From: Desulfobacterales bacterium
GTDB taxonomy: Bacteria; Desulfobacterota; DSM-4660; Desulfatiglandales; Desulfatiglandaceae
Assembly (NCBI GenBank): GCA_022013615.1
Contig: JAKLQB010000614.1
Location: 1-11,775, forward strand
Direction: 5' to 3'
DNA: 11,775 nucleotides
The notes under the pieces were generated by a model. That model saw only the letters and a list, made by a program, of their open reading frames with translations, was not told the origin of the DNA and did not search any database. A program made the translations under genes and the position numbers. Shown piece after piece: positions 1 to 7,532 of the stretch (positions within the stretch are counted from its first letter, which is position 1; each line of letters opens with the position of its first letter).

Positions 1-844
1 CCTTAGCCGTTCGTTTTCCAATAAATTCAGCAGTCCTTCGAAGTTTACCCGCCATATCTGATCCAACCAGGCATTCAGTATCAGTTCTGGCCCAGATTGC
101 CAGGGAAGCGCCAGCCTGGACAGAAGGTCTTTCATAGGCAGGTTCCTCTTTGGTATCATAAATTATTTCTATTTTTGGGTCATACCCGGCGGCTTTCAAC
201 GCTTTTTGGCATTGTCTAACCATTCTGTCAGAGACCTTCCTTGCTTTGAGTAGGGAAGACAAAGCGACTCCTTTTATTTCAGCTACTTCCCCCTGGTCAA
301 TAAGAGTCAGTGGCTCTAACTTCCCCTTTATGGGCATTACCTTCACGTGGATTTTGCCTTTACCTTGAGGCACATAACCTGGTTGGATGATTTTTATATC
401 CAGATCCACTCCCATGGCCATCAAGATTGGGAACAAAACGTATTTTAGATGGTATACCGAAGGCGCAAAGTCCTGAAACAGACCGCCGGTAATCTCAAAC
501 TGTGAGGGCCTGTCGGCAAAAAGAGCTGGGGGTATTACAGTTAAAGCTAACATTGTGGCGGAACCCGCAGTTTTGATATCCCAGTTGAATGCACCACCCT
601 CTATTTTCTTTCCGGGCCTGAATTTTATTTCGTTTGACCCAACCTCTGCTCCTTCCAGCCTGCCCCGGCAAATTTGAGCAGCGGCTTCAATTGCTTTCAG
701 GTGCTGGGGCCTTAAACCAGGTTTGTCTCTTTTGGCCCTGATGTTCTTTATATGAAGGTTCCTGCCAACCAAAACCGAGAAAGAAACCGCATCCCTGACT
801 ATTGTCCCTGACCCTGATTCTTGACTGCCGTCTATTTCTATCAT
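1..844 (-). CDS. rtcA: RNA 3'-terminal phosphate cyclase, partial (C-terminus beyond left edge)
   Basis: This frame is open for 281 codons to the window edge. The family converts RNA 3'-phosphate ends to 2',3'-cyclic phosphates through an adenylated histidine and takes part in RNA repair. Visible hallmarks are the MIEIDGS start, a conserved Arg at residue 17, the IRAKRDKPGLRPQHL block (about residues 35-49) and an FRPG segment. E. coli RtcA is about 340 residues long, so roughly 60 residues, including the catalytic histidine, lie outside. The family's usual N-terminal GEGGGQ loop reads ESGSGT here, so a Glu and a Gln of the canonical motif are replaced or shifted; I recall related subclasses with SGSGT, but cannot confirm this here. 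The ATG at 842-844 is supported by GGGGAGGAAA just upstream. The gene lies 37 bases behind the ATPase on the same strand and is probably co-transcribed. Its 5' end is duplicated at 8968-9082. Confidence 0.9.
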   Translation of the reverse strand, partial: MIEIDGSQESGSGTIVRDAVSFSVLVGRNLHIKNIRAKRDKPGLRPQHLKAIEAAAQICRGRLEGAEVGSNEIKFRPGKKIEGGAFNWDIKTAGSATMLALTVIPPALFADRPSQFEITGGLFQDFAPSVYHLKYVLFPILMAMGVDLDIKIIQPGYVPQGKGKIHVKVMPIKGKLEPLTLIDQGEVAEIKGVALSSLLKARKVSDRMVRQCQKALKAAGYDPKIEIIYDTKEEPAYERPSVQAGASLAIWARTDTECLVGSDMAGKLRRTAEFIGKRTAK

Positions 845-881
845 TTTCCTCCCCATTTCAAAGCCCAAAGGCCCAAAAGGG

Positions 882-1994
882 TTATCGTCCTCTGGGAAGA
901 AGCCATGCCTTAAAGAAGGGGTTAACGAATCTGATTTCTTTCCCGCTTTTGAACAGAATATTGATGTTGATCATCCGTGTTATTGCCCGGCTCACCGATG
1001 CAGAACTATGGTGCCCGACGGCCTTCACAAAATCCATCGAGTAAACCCTTATACCGCCTTCCTTTGCTAAGGCCGTAAGGCACTTGAGTTGAAAGTCCGT
1101 CAGAAGGCTGACAAAGGTTTCGTATGACTTTTGTTCCCGGGAGAATATTAACTCAAGAGCCGCCTTCAGTTTGTCCGATGAAACGGCATCTCCTTCTGGA
1201 GTGACTTCCCATAGGGCCTCACAGAGCTGCTGTATATCCCCTGTAATGTTATTGGCAATTTCAAACACTTGCTTTAAGGTCTCTCCCAAAACTTTACGCC
1301 CTCCACTCTCGAACTTTTTTACCAGGAATTTCGAAAATTCTTCATATGGCATCGGATCAACGGTGAGCGGGATAGCCGACTTAAAAAAAGCTGAATTTGG
1401 GGAGGTAAATATCTCGTCCATCTTATGCCTCATGCTCCCAACAAAGACATAAGCGATATTGTTGTGAAACTGTATCTTGCTCCTTAAAAGTGCAATGGCC
1501 TCATCGGCGTCGTTTATCTCTAATATGTCCTGGAATTCATCAAAGACGACTACAAAACACTTTTTCTTACTTATGGATTCGATTAAATCGAGTACCTCCT
1601 GGATTGAATCGGCCTTCAGCTCCACGGAAGCATCGAAAGAGACGATAGGCATGGAGGTGACAGGATCTGTAGTAATGGTCGGTCTGAGATGCGACAGGGT
1701 TTTAATCATCCTGGTTACCCAACTCACCTTGTTTTCCAGGGTCACTATTGCCCGGAGCATCCTCTTGCACAAGGCATCTACAGACTTAATACCAAGGAGA
1801 TCCATGTATAAAAGATCGGTTCCCCTTAACCTCCTGACCGCTTCATAAACGAGAGATGACTTTCCGACACGCCTTTCACCGAAAACTGCTATGTTCTGGG
1901 ATGCTTTGATATGATTGGAAATATGCTTCAGTAAGCCTTCTCTACCGCAGAAATCTTTTCCCAGAACAATTGATCCGTATTTGAATGGATTCAT
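882..1994 (-). CDS. AAA-type ATPase with C-terminal winged helix (archaeal-ATPase/COG1672-like)
   Basis: A 370-residue P-loop ATPase. Walker A is GERRVGKSS (residues 39-47), and Walker B with a following acidic residue is VVVFDEFQDI (148-157). A sensor-like strand VFVGSMRH lies at 183-190. The N-terminal NPFKYGSIVLGKDFCGRE is typical of proteins of the PF01637 type, related to Orc1/Cdc6 and STAND ATPases. Residues from about 300 onward look like a winged helix-turn-helix that could bind DNA or a partner. The ATG at 1994 is preceded by AAAGGTGAT, and a candidate promoter lies at 2039-2067. The gene is followed closely by rtcA, so a link to RNA repair or stress is possible but is inferred only from position. 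Members of this family are common in accessory and mobile regions, and the specific role is unknown. Confidence 0.85.
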   Translation of the reverse strand: MNPFKYGSIVLGKDFCGREGLLKHISNHIKASQNIAVFGERRVGKSSLVYEAVRRLRGTDLLYMDLLGIKSVDALCKRMLRAIVTLENKVSWVTRMIKTLSHLRPTITTDPVTSMPIVSFDASVELKADSIQEVLDLIESISKKKCFVVVFDEFQDILEINDADEAIALLRSKIQFHNNIAYVFVGSMRHKMDEIFTSPNSAFFKSAIPLTVDPMPYEEFSKFLVKKFESGGRKVLGETLKQVFEIANNITGDIQQLCEALWEVTPEGDAVSSDKLKAALELIFSREQKSYETFVSLLTDFQLKCLTALAKEGGIRVYSMDFVKAVGHHSSASVSRAITRMININILFKSGKEIRFVNPFFKAWLLPRGR

Positions 1995-2316
1995 GATTCA
2001 TCACCTTTCACTATTATGTGCTAAGCAATTTTGTTTTAATCATAACCGCATATAACACAATTGTTAAATACTGGCAAGAAGAAAAGCTAATTCACAGCCA
2101 AGACCAAAGGCCAAAGGGATCGAACCATGCTAACTATTTAAAAATATTGTATAAAAGGAAGAGATATACCACTATTTAGCCCTTATATCGCACTTTTTAA
2201 GGGCAAAAAGAACATTATTCACAGCAATCAATGGCGAGAGCGAAAAGACATTATACACCTGGTCAGATATGATATACCCCAGGTTAGATAGAAATTCGGC
2301 TAAGCTTAAATAATCG
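1995..2316. other. Intergenic region between the ATPase and the BrnT-like pair
   Basis: No credible coding sequence was found in this AT-rich divergent gap. Besides the minus-strand promoter it holds two inverted repeats: GCCCTT/AAGGGC (2179-2184 and 2199-2204), and ACCTGG/CCAGGT (2257-2262 and 2279-2284), the latter enclosing ATAT-g-ATAT. The second lies about 30 bases upstream of the toxin promoter and could be a regulator site, but nothing proves it. Confidence 0.4.
2039..2067 (-). promoter_or_regulatory. Candidate sigma-70 promoter for the ATPase-rtcA unit
   Basis: On the minus strand TTAACA (2067-2062) and TATGAT (2044-2039) are separated by 17 bases. The predicted transcript would start near 2032 and give a leader of about 38 bases before the ATG at 1994. 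A small dyad, TAACA-caat-TGTTA (2053-2066), overlaps the -35 box and could be an operator. Confidence 0.5.
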
Positions 2317-2345
2317 TTGACAATGTATATACATTATCGTATTAT
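2317..2345 (+). promoter_or_regulatory. Near-consensus promoter with palindromic operator for the BrnT-like TA pair
   Basis: A perfect -35 box TTGACA (2317-2322) and TATTAT (2340-2345, five of six consensus bases) are spaced by exactly 17 bases. The spacer contains the perfect 14-base palindrome AATGTATATACATT (2322-2335), which is well placed for autorepression by the antitoxin or toxin-antitoxin complex. The expected start site, 7-8 bases after the -10 box, falls at about 2352-2353, where the toxin ATG begins. Confidence 0.75.
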
Positions 2346-2352
2346 CTAAAAC

Positions 2353-2622
2353 ATGAACATAGTCTGGGACAAAGAGAAAAATGATTGGTTGCAAGTAAAT
2401 CGATCAATTTCCTTTGAAGAGATATCAGGATTGATTTTGGATGGTACATATATTGATATTGTAGAAAATCCTACCAGGGACAATCAGATGTATTTCATTA
2501 TGAATATCAAAGAATATACATGGGTAGCACCATTTCTGATTGATGATAAGGAAAGAATAGTATTAAAGGCTGCTTTCCCTATCCGGGAATTCCATAACAA
2601 ATATGGAGGTGATAATGAATAA
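2353..2622 (+). CDS. BrnT-like type II toxin
   Basis: This 89-residue protein begins with the family-like pattern MNIVWDKEKNDWLQVNR followed by ISFEEI, and ends with a VLKAAFPIRE segment. This resembles BrnT-family toxins, compact RelE-fold ribonucleases that inhibit translation. It precedes its antitoxin, the order known for brnTA, and the reading frames overlap by 8 bases (2615-2622), which suggests coupled translation. No Shine-Dalgarno sequence precedes the ATG, and the promoter -10 box ends only 7 bases upstream, so the mRNA is probably leaderless. The start is supported by where family homology begins. Assignment rests on recalled family patterns and on the partner gene; catalytic residues were not mapped. 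Confidence 0.82.
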   Translation: MNIVWDKEKNDWLQVNRSISFEEISGLILDGTYIDIVENPTRDNQMYFIMNIKEYTWVAPFLIDDKERIVLKAAFPIREFHNKYGGDNE

Positions 2623-2926
2623 TCTAACCAATGAAGAAAAAGAAATTGAAAACAATATAGACTCACTTGTTTCTGTTTCTGGCAAGAAAAGGGAGCGAAT
2701 TGAGTCTATCTTGGCGAAAGCAAAAAAGAATAAAGCTATAAGTCTCCGCATAGCAGAATATGATCTTGAAAAGCTAAAAGAGAAGGCAGCAAGCGATGGG
2801 ATTCCATATCAGACCCTTATTAATACAGTCTTGCACAAGTACATTACGAATCAGCTGCTTGAGAAAAACGAAGTTCTTAAGTCTATCCAGGTATTAAGAA
2901 ATAAAGAAGCTATCTTACACTTATAA
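2615..2926 (+). CDS. CopG/BrnA-like antitoxin
   Basis: This 103-residue partner of the BrnT-like toxin has a lysine-rich middle followed by ISLRIAEYDLEKLKEKA and GIPYQTLINTVLHKYI (about residues 43-75). That is the usual beta strand plus two helices of a ribbon-helix-helix DNA-binding domain in CopG/BrnA-type antitoxins. The ATG at 2615 was chosen over the one at 2603 because a strong GGAGGTGAT sits just upstream, inside the toxin gene. The N-terminal part (NEEKEIENNIDSL) resembles antitoxins paired with this toxin type. It should neutralise the toxin and bind the palindrome at 2322-2335. The strong ribosome binding site compared with the leaderless toxin start would favour antitoxin excess. 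Confidence 0.85.
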   Translation: MNNLTNEEKEIENNIDSLVSVSGKKRERIESILAKAKKNKAISLRIAEYDLEKLKEKAASDGIPYQTLINTVLHKYITNQLLEKNEVLKSIQVLRNKEAILHL

Positions 2927-3036
2927 GGCCTCCTGATGTCAATAGGTAATGTTATCCCCAAGTCTATGAAACTGGTTGCGGGAAGAACAGGGCAGGAATA
3001 CAACCAAAGGAAGGAACACATTGGAGAAAATTTTGG

Positions 3037-4050
3037 ATGTTGGGTACTGAGCCTCGGAAAACCACCGGTCAGCGGTATAGGGTTGTCACCGAAGGATTTA
3101 GTTCCCTATATGAATACTGGCGACGACAGGAATCCCAGCTAGATTGGCAGTGTCTTTTCGTGTTACCCCCCTGGCTGGAAATCTGGTGGCAGAGCTTCGG
3201 GACGAACGCTGAACAATACCTATGCAGCGTTAAGGAGGGGAACTCTCTTATCGGAATATCCCCCCTGATGTTGACCGATAAAACCGCCTATATTTTGGGG
3301 AGCCCGGATGTCTGCGATTATGCGGACTTTGTTATTCAACCTGGGAAAGAGCACCTCTTTTTCAACACGATGCTGGATGATCTTGTGAAAAAGGGCATCC
3401 ATGAGTTGAACCTGGGCCCACTCAGGCCCGATTCTGCAACATTCATGCATCTTTTAAAGATTTCTGAACAACGAAAGTACCAAGTCATTAACGAGGAAGA
3501 GGACGTTTCCGTGGAACTTGAATTGCCTCCGACCTGGGATGCATACCTCGGGAGGTTAAAAGGGAAACAACGCCACGAAGTGAGGCGAAAACTGAGAAGA
3601 TTGAAAGAATCCGGAACCATCAGCTACCAAACATTTGAGAATGAAAGAGCCTTAGAAGAGAGGATTGACCTCTTTTTACACTTTTTCAGAAAAAGCAGGG
3701 AAGACAAAGATATTTTCATGACATCCGCCAGAGAATCATTCTTTAGATCGTTGACAAAGGCGATGGCAGCTGAAGGCCTCCTGAAAATAGGACTTTTGAA
3801 CCTGGATTCCAGACCTGTCGCTGCGATATTATACTTTGATTACCGCGATATCGTCTACCTCTACAACAGCGGATACGATCCGGAATACCGACACCTAAAC
3901 GTCGGCTTGATCTCAAAGGTTATGTGTATTAAAGAGAGCATCCAGAGAGGGAAAAAAAGATTTGACTTTCTCAAAGGGGCGGAAGCCTATAAATATCGCC
4001 TTGGAGGAAAAGAAATCCCATTATATCGTTCCAGAATTGCTTTAAGATAA
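3037..4050 (+). CDS. CelD/FemAB-like GNAT protein (Acetyltransf_6 type)
   Basis: A 337-residue protein with two GNAT-like halves. Landmarks are PPWLEIWWQSF (44-54) in the N-terminal half, KGKQRHEVRRKLRRLKESG (175-193), LYNSGYDPEYRHLNVGLI (275-292) and FDFLKGAEAYKYRLG (309-323). The last three are characteristic of the Acetyltransf_6/BioF2 group, related to FemAB aminoacyl-tRNA-dependent ligases. Such proteins transfer acyl or aminoacyl groups onto sugars or peptides and often sit in polysaccharide or cell-envelope clusters. The ATG at 3037 has GGAG about 10 bases upstream. The MshA-like glycosyltransferase follows 61 bases downstream on the same strand, so the two are likely co-transcribed. 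Donor and acceptor are unknown. In this neighbourhood it could act on a glycosyl precursor, but an exopolysaccharide role is equally compatible. Confidence 0.85.
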   Translation: MLGTEPRKTTGQRYRVVTEGFSSLYEYWRRQESQLDWQCLFVLPPWLEIWWQSFGTNAEQYLCSVKEGNSLIGISPLMLTDKTAYILGSPDVCDYADFVIQPGKEHLFFNTMLDDLVKKGIHELNLGPLRPDSATFMHLLKISEQRKYQVINEEEDVSVELELPPTWDAYLGRLKGKQRHEVRRKLRRLKESGTISYQTFENERALEERIDLFLHFFRKSREDKDIFMTSARESFFRSLTKAMAAEGLLKIGLLNLDSRPVAAILYFDYRDIVYLYNSGYDPEYRHLNVGLISKVMCIKESIQRGKKRFDFLKGAEAYKYRLGGKEIPLYRSRIALR

Positions 4051-4111
4051 AGTGTTGGCAGACTGAGGAGATGAATCTAACCAATTACAGGGAAAGGATC
4101 TGGGTGTAGTC

Positions 4112-5326
4112 GTGAAACTGCGTATAGCCATGCTGAGTGTGCACAGTTGCCCTTTTGGTGAATTGGGCGCAGAAAACACCGGTGGAATGAGCGTTTACAT
4201 TAGGGAGCTATGCAAGGAACTTGGCAGACGTGGACATATCGTTGATGTCTTCACCCGCACACATGAGCCGATACATGACCAGATTCTAAAATTTGGTCAA
4301 AACGCCAGACTAATCCACTTTAAGGCAGGAGATGAAGAGGATATGAACCGATTGAAGATTTATCCCTATCTTTCTGAATTTTCCCGCCAAGTAGATAAGT
4401 TTAGCAGGCAAAACGGGTATCATTATGACCTGATCCACAGCCATTATTGGCTTTCGGGGTTGGTCGGAAGGCAACTGCAGCAGTGGTGGGACATCCCTCA
4501 TGTCACGATGTTCCATACTCTGGGCGCTGTGAAGAATGCTGTCGATACGGGTATCAGGGAGCCGGAGGTCCGAATAAAGTCTGAAAAAGAAATAATCAAA
4601 GACTGCCACCGTATTATTGCACCGACAGGGAGAGAAAAAGATTATCTCATTAACTATTACAATGCCTCTCCCGAAACCATTAGCATAATTCCATGCGGTG
4701 TAAATCTGGATATTTTCAGGATCATAGAAAAGGAAATTGCGAGGAATATTCTTGGTTTTAACGGAGAAGGAATTATTTTATTCGTCGGCCGCATTGTCCC
4801 TATAAAGGGTATAGATAAACTCTTAATGGCATTAAACCATCTTGAGAATATTGAACGACTCCGGCTCCTCGTGATCGGGGGTGATAAAAATTGTCAAGAC
4901 GAAGTGAACCGGCTAAGGCGTCTCTCGAAAAACCTGAAGATAGAAAGTTCTGTCACGTTTCTAGGATTAGTGGAACAAGAAAAGCTGCCTTATTTTTACA
5001 GCGCTGCCGATATATGCGTATTTCCATCCCATTATGAAAGCTTTGGCCTGGTTGCACTGGAATCCCTAGCCTGTGGAACACCGGTCGTAGCTACCGATGT
5101 GGGAGGTATTCGGAGTGTTGTTCGTGATGGAGAGACGGGCTATATCGTTTTGGATAATGTACCTCATCTTCTTGCAGAGAAAATCACCCTTGCCCTTTCC
5201 ACGCCAAGGGCTAAAACAGATGCAAGTTATTCGATAAGAGAATCCGTTTTTAAATTCAGTTGGTCAAATATCGCTGAAGCTACTCTTCAGGAATATCAGA
5301 CCTTTAATGGCAAAAAAATAATCTGA
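4112..5326 (+). CDS. GT4 glycosyltransferase resembling MshA
   Basis: A complete 404-residue GT-B glycosyltransferase. The N-terminal domain has LSVHSCPFGELGAENTGGMS (8-27) and HSHYWLSGLVG (109-119) followed by HTLGAVKNA (135-143). These segments resemble MshA, which makes GlcNAc-inositol-phosphate for mycothiol, and also sucrose-phosphate-synthase relatives. The C-terminal domain shows the nucleotide-sugar signature GRIVPIKG (226-233) and the E-x7-E motif from E309 to E317. One notable difference is that the GGMN of MshA is GGMS here, where the Asn is reported near the active site. The GTG at 4112 places the MKLRIAMLSVH strand correctly; the ribosome binding site is only fair (AAGGA about 13 bases upstream). 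It is probably transcribed with the gene at 3037. Assignment to GT4 is firm, but the inositol acceptor is an inference. Confidence 0.9.
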   Translation: MKLRIAMLSVHSCPFGELGAENTGGMSVYIRELCKELGRRGHIVDVFTRTHEPIHDQILKFGQNARLIHFKAGDEEDMNRLKIYPYLSEFSRQVDKFSRQNGYHYDLIHSHYWLSGLVGRQLQQWWDIPHVTMFHTLGAVKNAVDTGIREPEVRIKSEKEIIKDCHRIIAPTGREKDYLINYYNASPETISIIPCGVNLDIFRIIEKEIARNILGFNGEGIILFVGRIVPIKGIDKLLMALNHLENIERLRLLVIGGDKNCQDEVNRLRRLSKNLKIESSVTFLGLVEQEKLPYFYSAADICVFPSHYESFGLVALESLACGTPVVATDVGGIRSVVRDGETGYIVLDNVPHLLAEKITLALSTPRAKTDASYSIRESVFKFSWSNIAEATLQEYQTFNGKKII

Positions 5327-5372
5327 TCGTTCACCTTAGGGAAAAGCCATTTATATACCAATCCCATTGACC
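5327..5372. terminator. Weak possible bidirectional terminator between convergent genes
   Basis: TTAGGG (5337-5342) and CCCTAA (5370-5375) can pair across a 27-base loop between the convergent glycosyltransferase and GNAT genes. The stem is short and has no clear T-tract, so its function is doubtful. Confidence 0.2.
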
Positions 5373-6308
5373 CTAACCCTCGATCCTCCTTTCAAACCAA
5401 AGTGTGGTCTTCCCTATCTCAAAACCAGCGGATTTATAAAGTGTCAATGCAGCCTCATTTTCACTGTCTACAGAAATCTGTGTAATGTTTGTCCCCTGTT
5501 TTATTAAATAGCTTAGACCTGCCGCGAACACCTGTTTGGCCAGTCCACGTCCTCGATAATCCGGGTCAACACCTAACATATGGATGCTTCCGCTTCGCCT
5601 ATCTTTCCGATCATCTCTTCCAAGGTCTATTTTCGTCCAACAATAGGCGATAGGCCTATCCCCATCCCATGAAATGACAATACCTTCCGGGAGACAACCC
5701 GGAAGCTTAGTGCGATATGTTATCTCCTCGACAGTGTTTGGATTGAATCCCCAGGTATCCATGAAGGAACGGTTTTGAATCCGGGTTAGGGCTGCCTCTT
5801 CACCTCTTTTAAACGTACGGCATGAAAAAGGGACATGGTTAGTATTCGGTAACCTTGCCATCTGCAAATCGAGATTCAATTCATAAAAACGACGGATAGG
5901 CTTGAAGTCCATCATGCACAGGAGATTTTTCTCCAATAGGTTCTCATTCGATGTAAATATATGAGCTAATGTCAGCTGCAATTCCACCGTTCGCCTGAAT
6001 GAACGATCAAGAAGACGCTGTAGCAGTCCGTCTGTTCGATCAGCCGGGTGTACCAGGTAGCTGACTACAGACCGCTCAATATCCTCTTCCGCCAGAACAT
6101 GCACGTATCCTCGTATGGTTCCTGCGTTTTCAACTACATATAGGTTTTCCCCCAGGTTGTAAGCTGGAATTCCCTTGTACGCTAATATCAATTCTAAAGG
6201 GATACCGCATCCAACCAGTCCTTTTTTTTCAATTTCATCTTTGAACCGGATCAACTTCGATAAATCTTCCTGGTCGTATGGTTTTATTGTTTTAGTGCCT
6301 ATATTCAT
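5373..6308 (-). CDS. Tandem GNAT acetyltransferase resembling mycothiol synthase MshD
   Basis: A 311-residue protein with a degenerate N-terminal GNAT half (about 1-150) and a canonical C-terminal GNAT half (about 160-310). The length and layout match MshD, which acetylates Cys-GlcN-inositol to finish mycothiol. The C-terminal half contains WTK (224-226), GSIHMLGVDPDYRGRGLA (240-257, the acetyl-CoA-binding motif A) and SENEAALTLYKSAGF (282-296), all close in spacing to MshD. The gene is convergent with the MshA-like gene and divergent from the PIG-L gene. The ATG at 6308 has only a weak upstream AAGAA. Many unrelated GNATs are loosely labelled mycothiol synthase, so the double-GNAT fold is secure while the substrate is inferred from context. 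Confidence 0.82.
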   Translation of the reverse strand: MNIGTKTIKPYDQEDLSKLIRFKDEIEKKGLVGCGIPLELILAYKGIPAYNLGENLYVVENAGTIRGYVHVLAEEDIERSVVSYLVHPADRTDGLLQRLLDRSFRRTVELQLTLAHIFTSNENLLEKNLLCMMDFKPIRRFYELNLDLQMARLPNTNHVPFSCRTFKRGEEAALTRIQNRSFMDTWGFNPNTVEEITYRTKLPGCLPEGIVISWDGDRPIAYCWTKIDLGRDDRKDRRSGSIHMLGVDPDYRGRGLAKQVFAAGLSYLIKQGTNITQISVDSENEAALTLYKSAGFEIGKTTLWFERRIEG

Positions 6309-6351
6309 TTCTTGTGTGATCTATGCTTAATTTTGTAGGATTTAAAATTGG

Positions 6352-6379
6352 ATCCTAATTCACCCTGGGACCTTGTCAA
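6352..6379 (-). promoter_or_regulatory. Candidate promoter for the MshD-like gene
   Basis: On the minus strand a perfect TTGACA (6379-6374) is followed after 16 bases by TAGGAT (6357-6352), which would give a leader of roughly 37 bases before the ATG at 6308. The -10 box is only a partial match. Confidence 0.4.
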
Positions 6380-6508
6380 ATACCTATCTGTTATTAAACA
6401 AGGTTGATTTTAGGTCGGGATCCACCCCGTGTCAATCCCAAGCTTAACTATATTCAACCCTTGCGACCTCTAGTGTTATAAGGACAATACTCTTGATAGT
6501 ACCCTGCA

Positions 6509-6558
6509 AAAACTTGAATTTAGTAATTTCGAACTTACTTTATGCCAATTCAAAGTTT
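6509..6558. repeat. Imperfect inverted repeat beside the MITE-like element
   Basis: AAACTTGAATT (about 6510-6520) and AATTCAAAGTTT (6547-6558) are inverted copies that differ by one bulged base. They abut the MITE-like element and may be an outer part of it or an older related insertion. Confidence 0.4.
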
Positions 6559-6694
6559 GATGGTCTCGTAAAAAGTCATCACTCCGGTGAAAACCGGAGT
6601 CCAGACCATCTGTAACCATTTGAGAAGACTGGATTCCGACTTCCGCCGGAATGACAAAAAAAATCGTGTTTTTCGACTTTTTACGAGTTAATCA
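6558..6694. mobile_element. MITE-like element with terminal inverted repeats
   Basis: The ends are TGAT-ggt-CTCGTAAAAAGTC (6558-6577) and its inverted partner GACTTTTTACGAG-tta-ATCA (6675-6694), matching at 17 of 20 positions with a perfect 13-base core. Inside are two hairpins: ACTCCGG/CCGGAGT (6581-6600), and ATTCCG/CGGAAT within the CTTCCGCCGGAATGAC-type segment (6633-6652). It encodes no protein. This arrangement resembles dispersed non-autonomous elements that I recall from deltaproteobacterial genomes. It sits in the intergenic space between the divergent MshD-like and PIG-L genes, where it could form strong RNA hairpins on either transcript. Confidence 0.75.
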
Positions 6695-6804
6695 GAACTT
6701 TTGGGTTTAAGCTTTTCTTTGATAAAAACGAGATATCCAACCCTTTGGGTTAATCTCACGTCACGAAAACGGTTAACCTTATTTCTTAAACAGAGGACTG
6801 CATC

Positions 6805-7503
6805 ATGGATACACAATTGGCTCATGTATTGGTTGTGACACCCCATCCGGATGACGCTGAATACGGTGTGGCCGGGACGGTCGCCCGCTGGACCAACGAG
6901 GGGAGGACGGTCGTTTATGTCGTCTGCACAAATGGCGATAAGGGTACCAGTGACAGGAAAGTGAAGTCCGAAAGCCTCATCAAAATCCGAGAAAAGGAGC
7001 AAATCGCAGCAGCAAATCTTTTAGGTGTAAAGGAAGTGATTTTTTTGGGATACCCGGACCAGGGATTGGAGGAAACACCCCAATTCCGTAAGGACATTGT
7101 TAAACAGATCAGACGATTCAGACCTGAGACAGTGGTAACCGCCGATCCCTATCGACGTTACATATGGCACCGGGACCATCGGATTACGGGCCGAGTTACC
7201 TTAGATGCTGTCTTTCCTTATGCCAGAGACCACCTTTCCTATCCCGACTTGCTGGAGGAGGGGTTTGAACCCCACAAGGTAAAGGAGATTTTATTGTGGG
7301 CATCCGAGAATATCAACCATCGATTGGATATCACAGACACCTTTCCTTTAAAACTCAACGCCTTAAGAGAGCATAAAAGCCAAGTCGGTCACATCCCGCG
7401 ACAGAAATTGGAGGGTTATTTGAGGGGAAGGGCAATCCAGTTGTCGGAAGGGGAAAGTTTCCAGCTTGCGGAGGGGTTTCATCGCGAAGAAGTCACCTGG
7501 TAA
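6805..7503 (+). CDS. PIG-L/LmbE-family zinc deacetylase (MshB/BshB-like)
   Basis: A 232-residue protein with the family signature TPHPDDAE (12-19). H14 and D17 are expected zinc ligands and D16 the catalytic base. A further HRDHR (122-126) supplies the third ligand region. The Rossmann-like start AHVLVVTPHPDD and the spacing fit N-acetylglucosaminyl deacetylases such as MshB and BshB, which remove the acetyl group from GlcNAc-inositol or GlcNAc-malate in thiol synthesis; the length is nearer BshB1 than MshB. The ATG at 6805 has AGAGGA upstream. It is divergent from the MshD-like gene and convergent with the hydrolase at 7533. Other PIG-L enzymes act on glycolipids or antibiotics, so the substrate is inferred only from neighbours. 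Confidence 0.9.
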   Translation: MDTQLAHVLVVTPHPDDAEYGVAGTVARWTNEGRTVVYVVCTNGDKGTSDRKVKSESLIKIREKEQIAAANLLGVKEVIFLGYPDQGLEETPQFRKDIVKQIRRFRPETVVTADPYRRYIWHRDHRITGRVTLDAVFPYARDHLSYPDLLEEGFEPHKVKEILLWASENINHRLDITDTFPLKLNALREHKSQVGHIPRQKLEGYLRGRAIQLSEGESFQLAEGFHREEVTW

Positions 7504-7532
7504 CTAATGCCTGCAGTAGTTAAATTTTCTTT

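Noticed and set aside
2179..2204. GCCCTT/AAGGGC inverted repeat as a terminator
   Set aside because: The stem is 6 bases with a 14-base loop and no convergent transcript enters it, so it is listed only as part of the intergenic description.
2936..3142. Short plus-strand open frame of 68 codons between the antitoxin and the CelD-like gene
   Set aside because: It overlaps the start of the CelD-like gene in another frame, lacks a ribosome binding site and shows no recognisable motif.
5327..5372. Strong terminator between convergent genes
   Set aside because: The only inverted repeat has a 27-base loop and no T-tract, so it is kept at low confidence.
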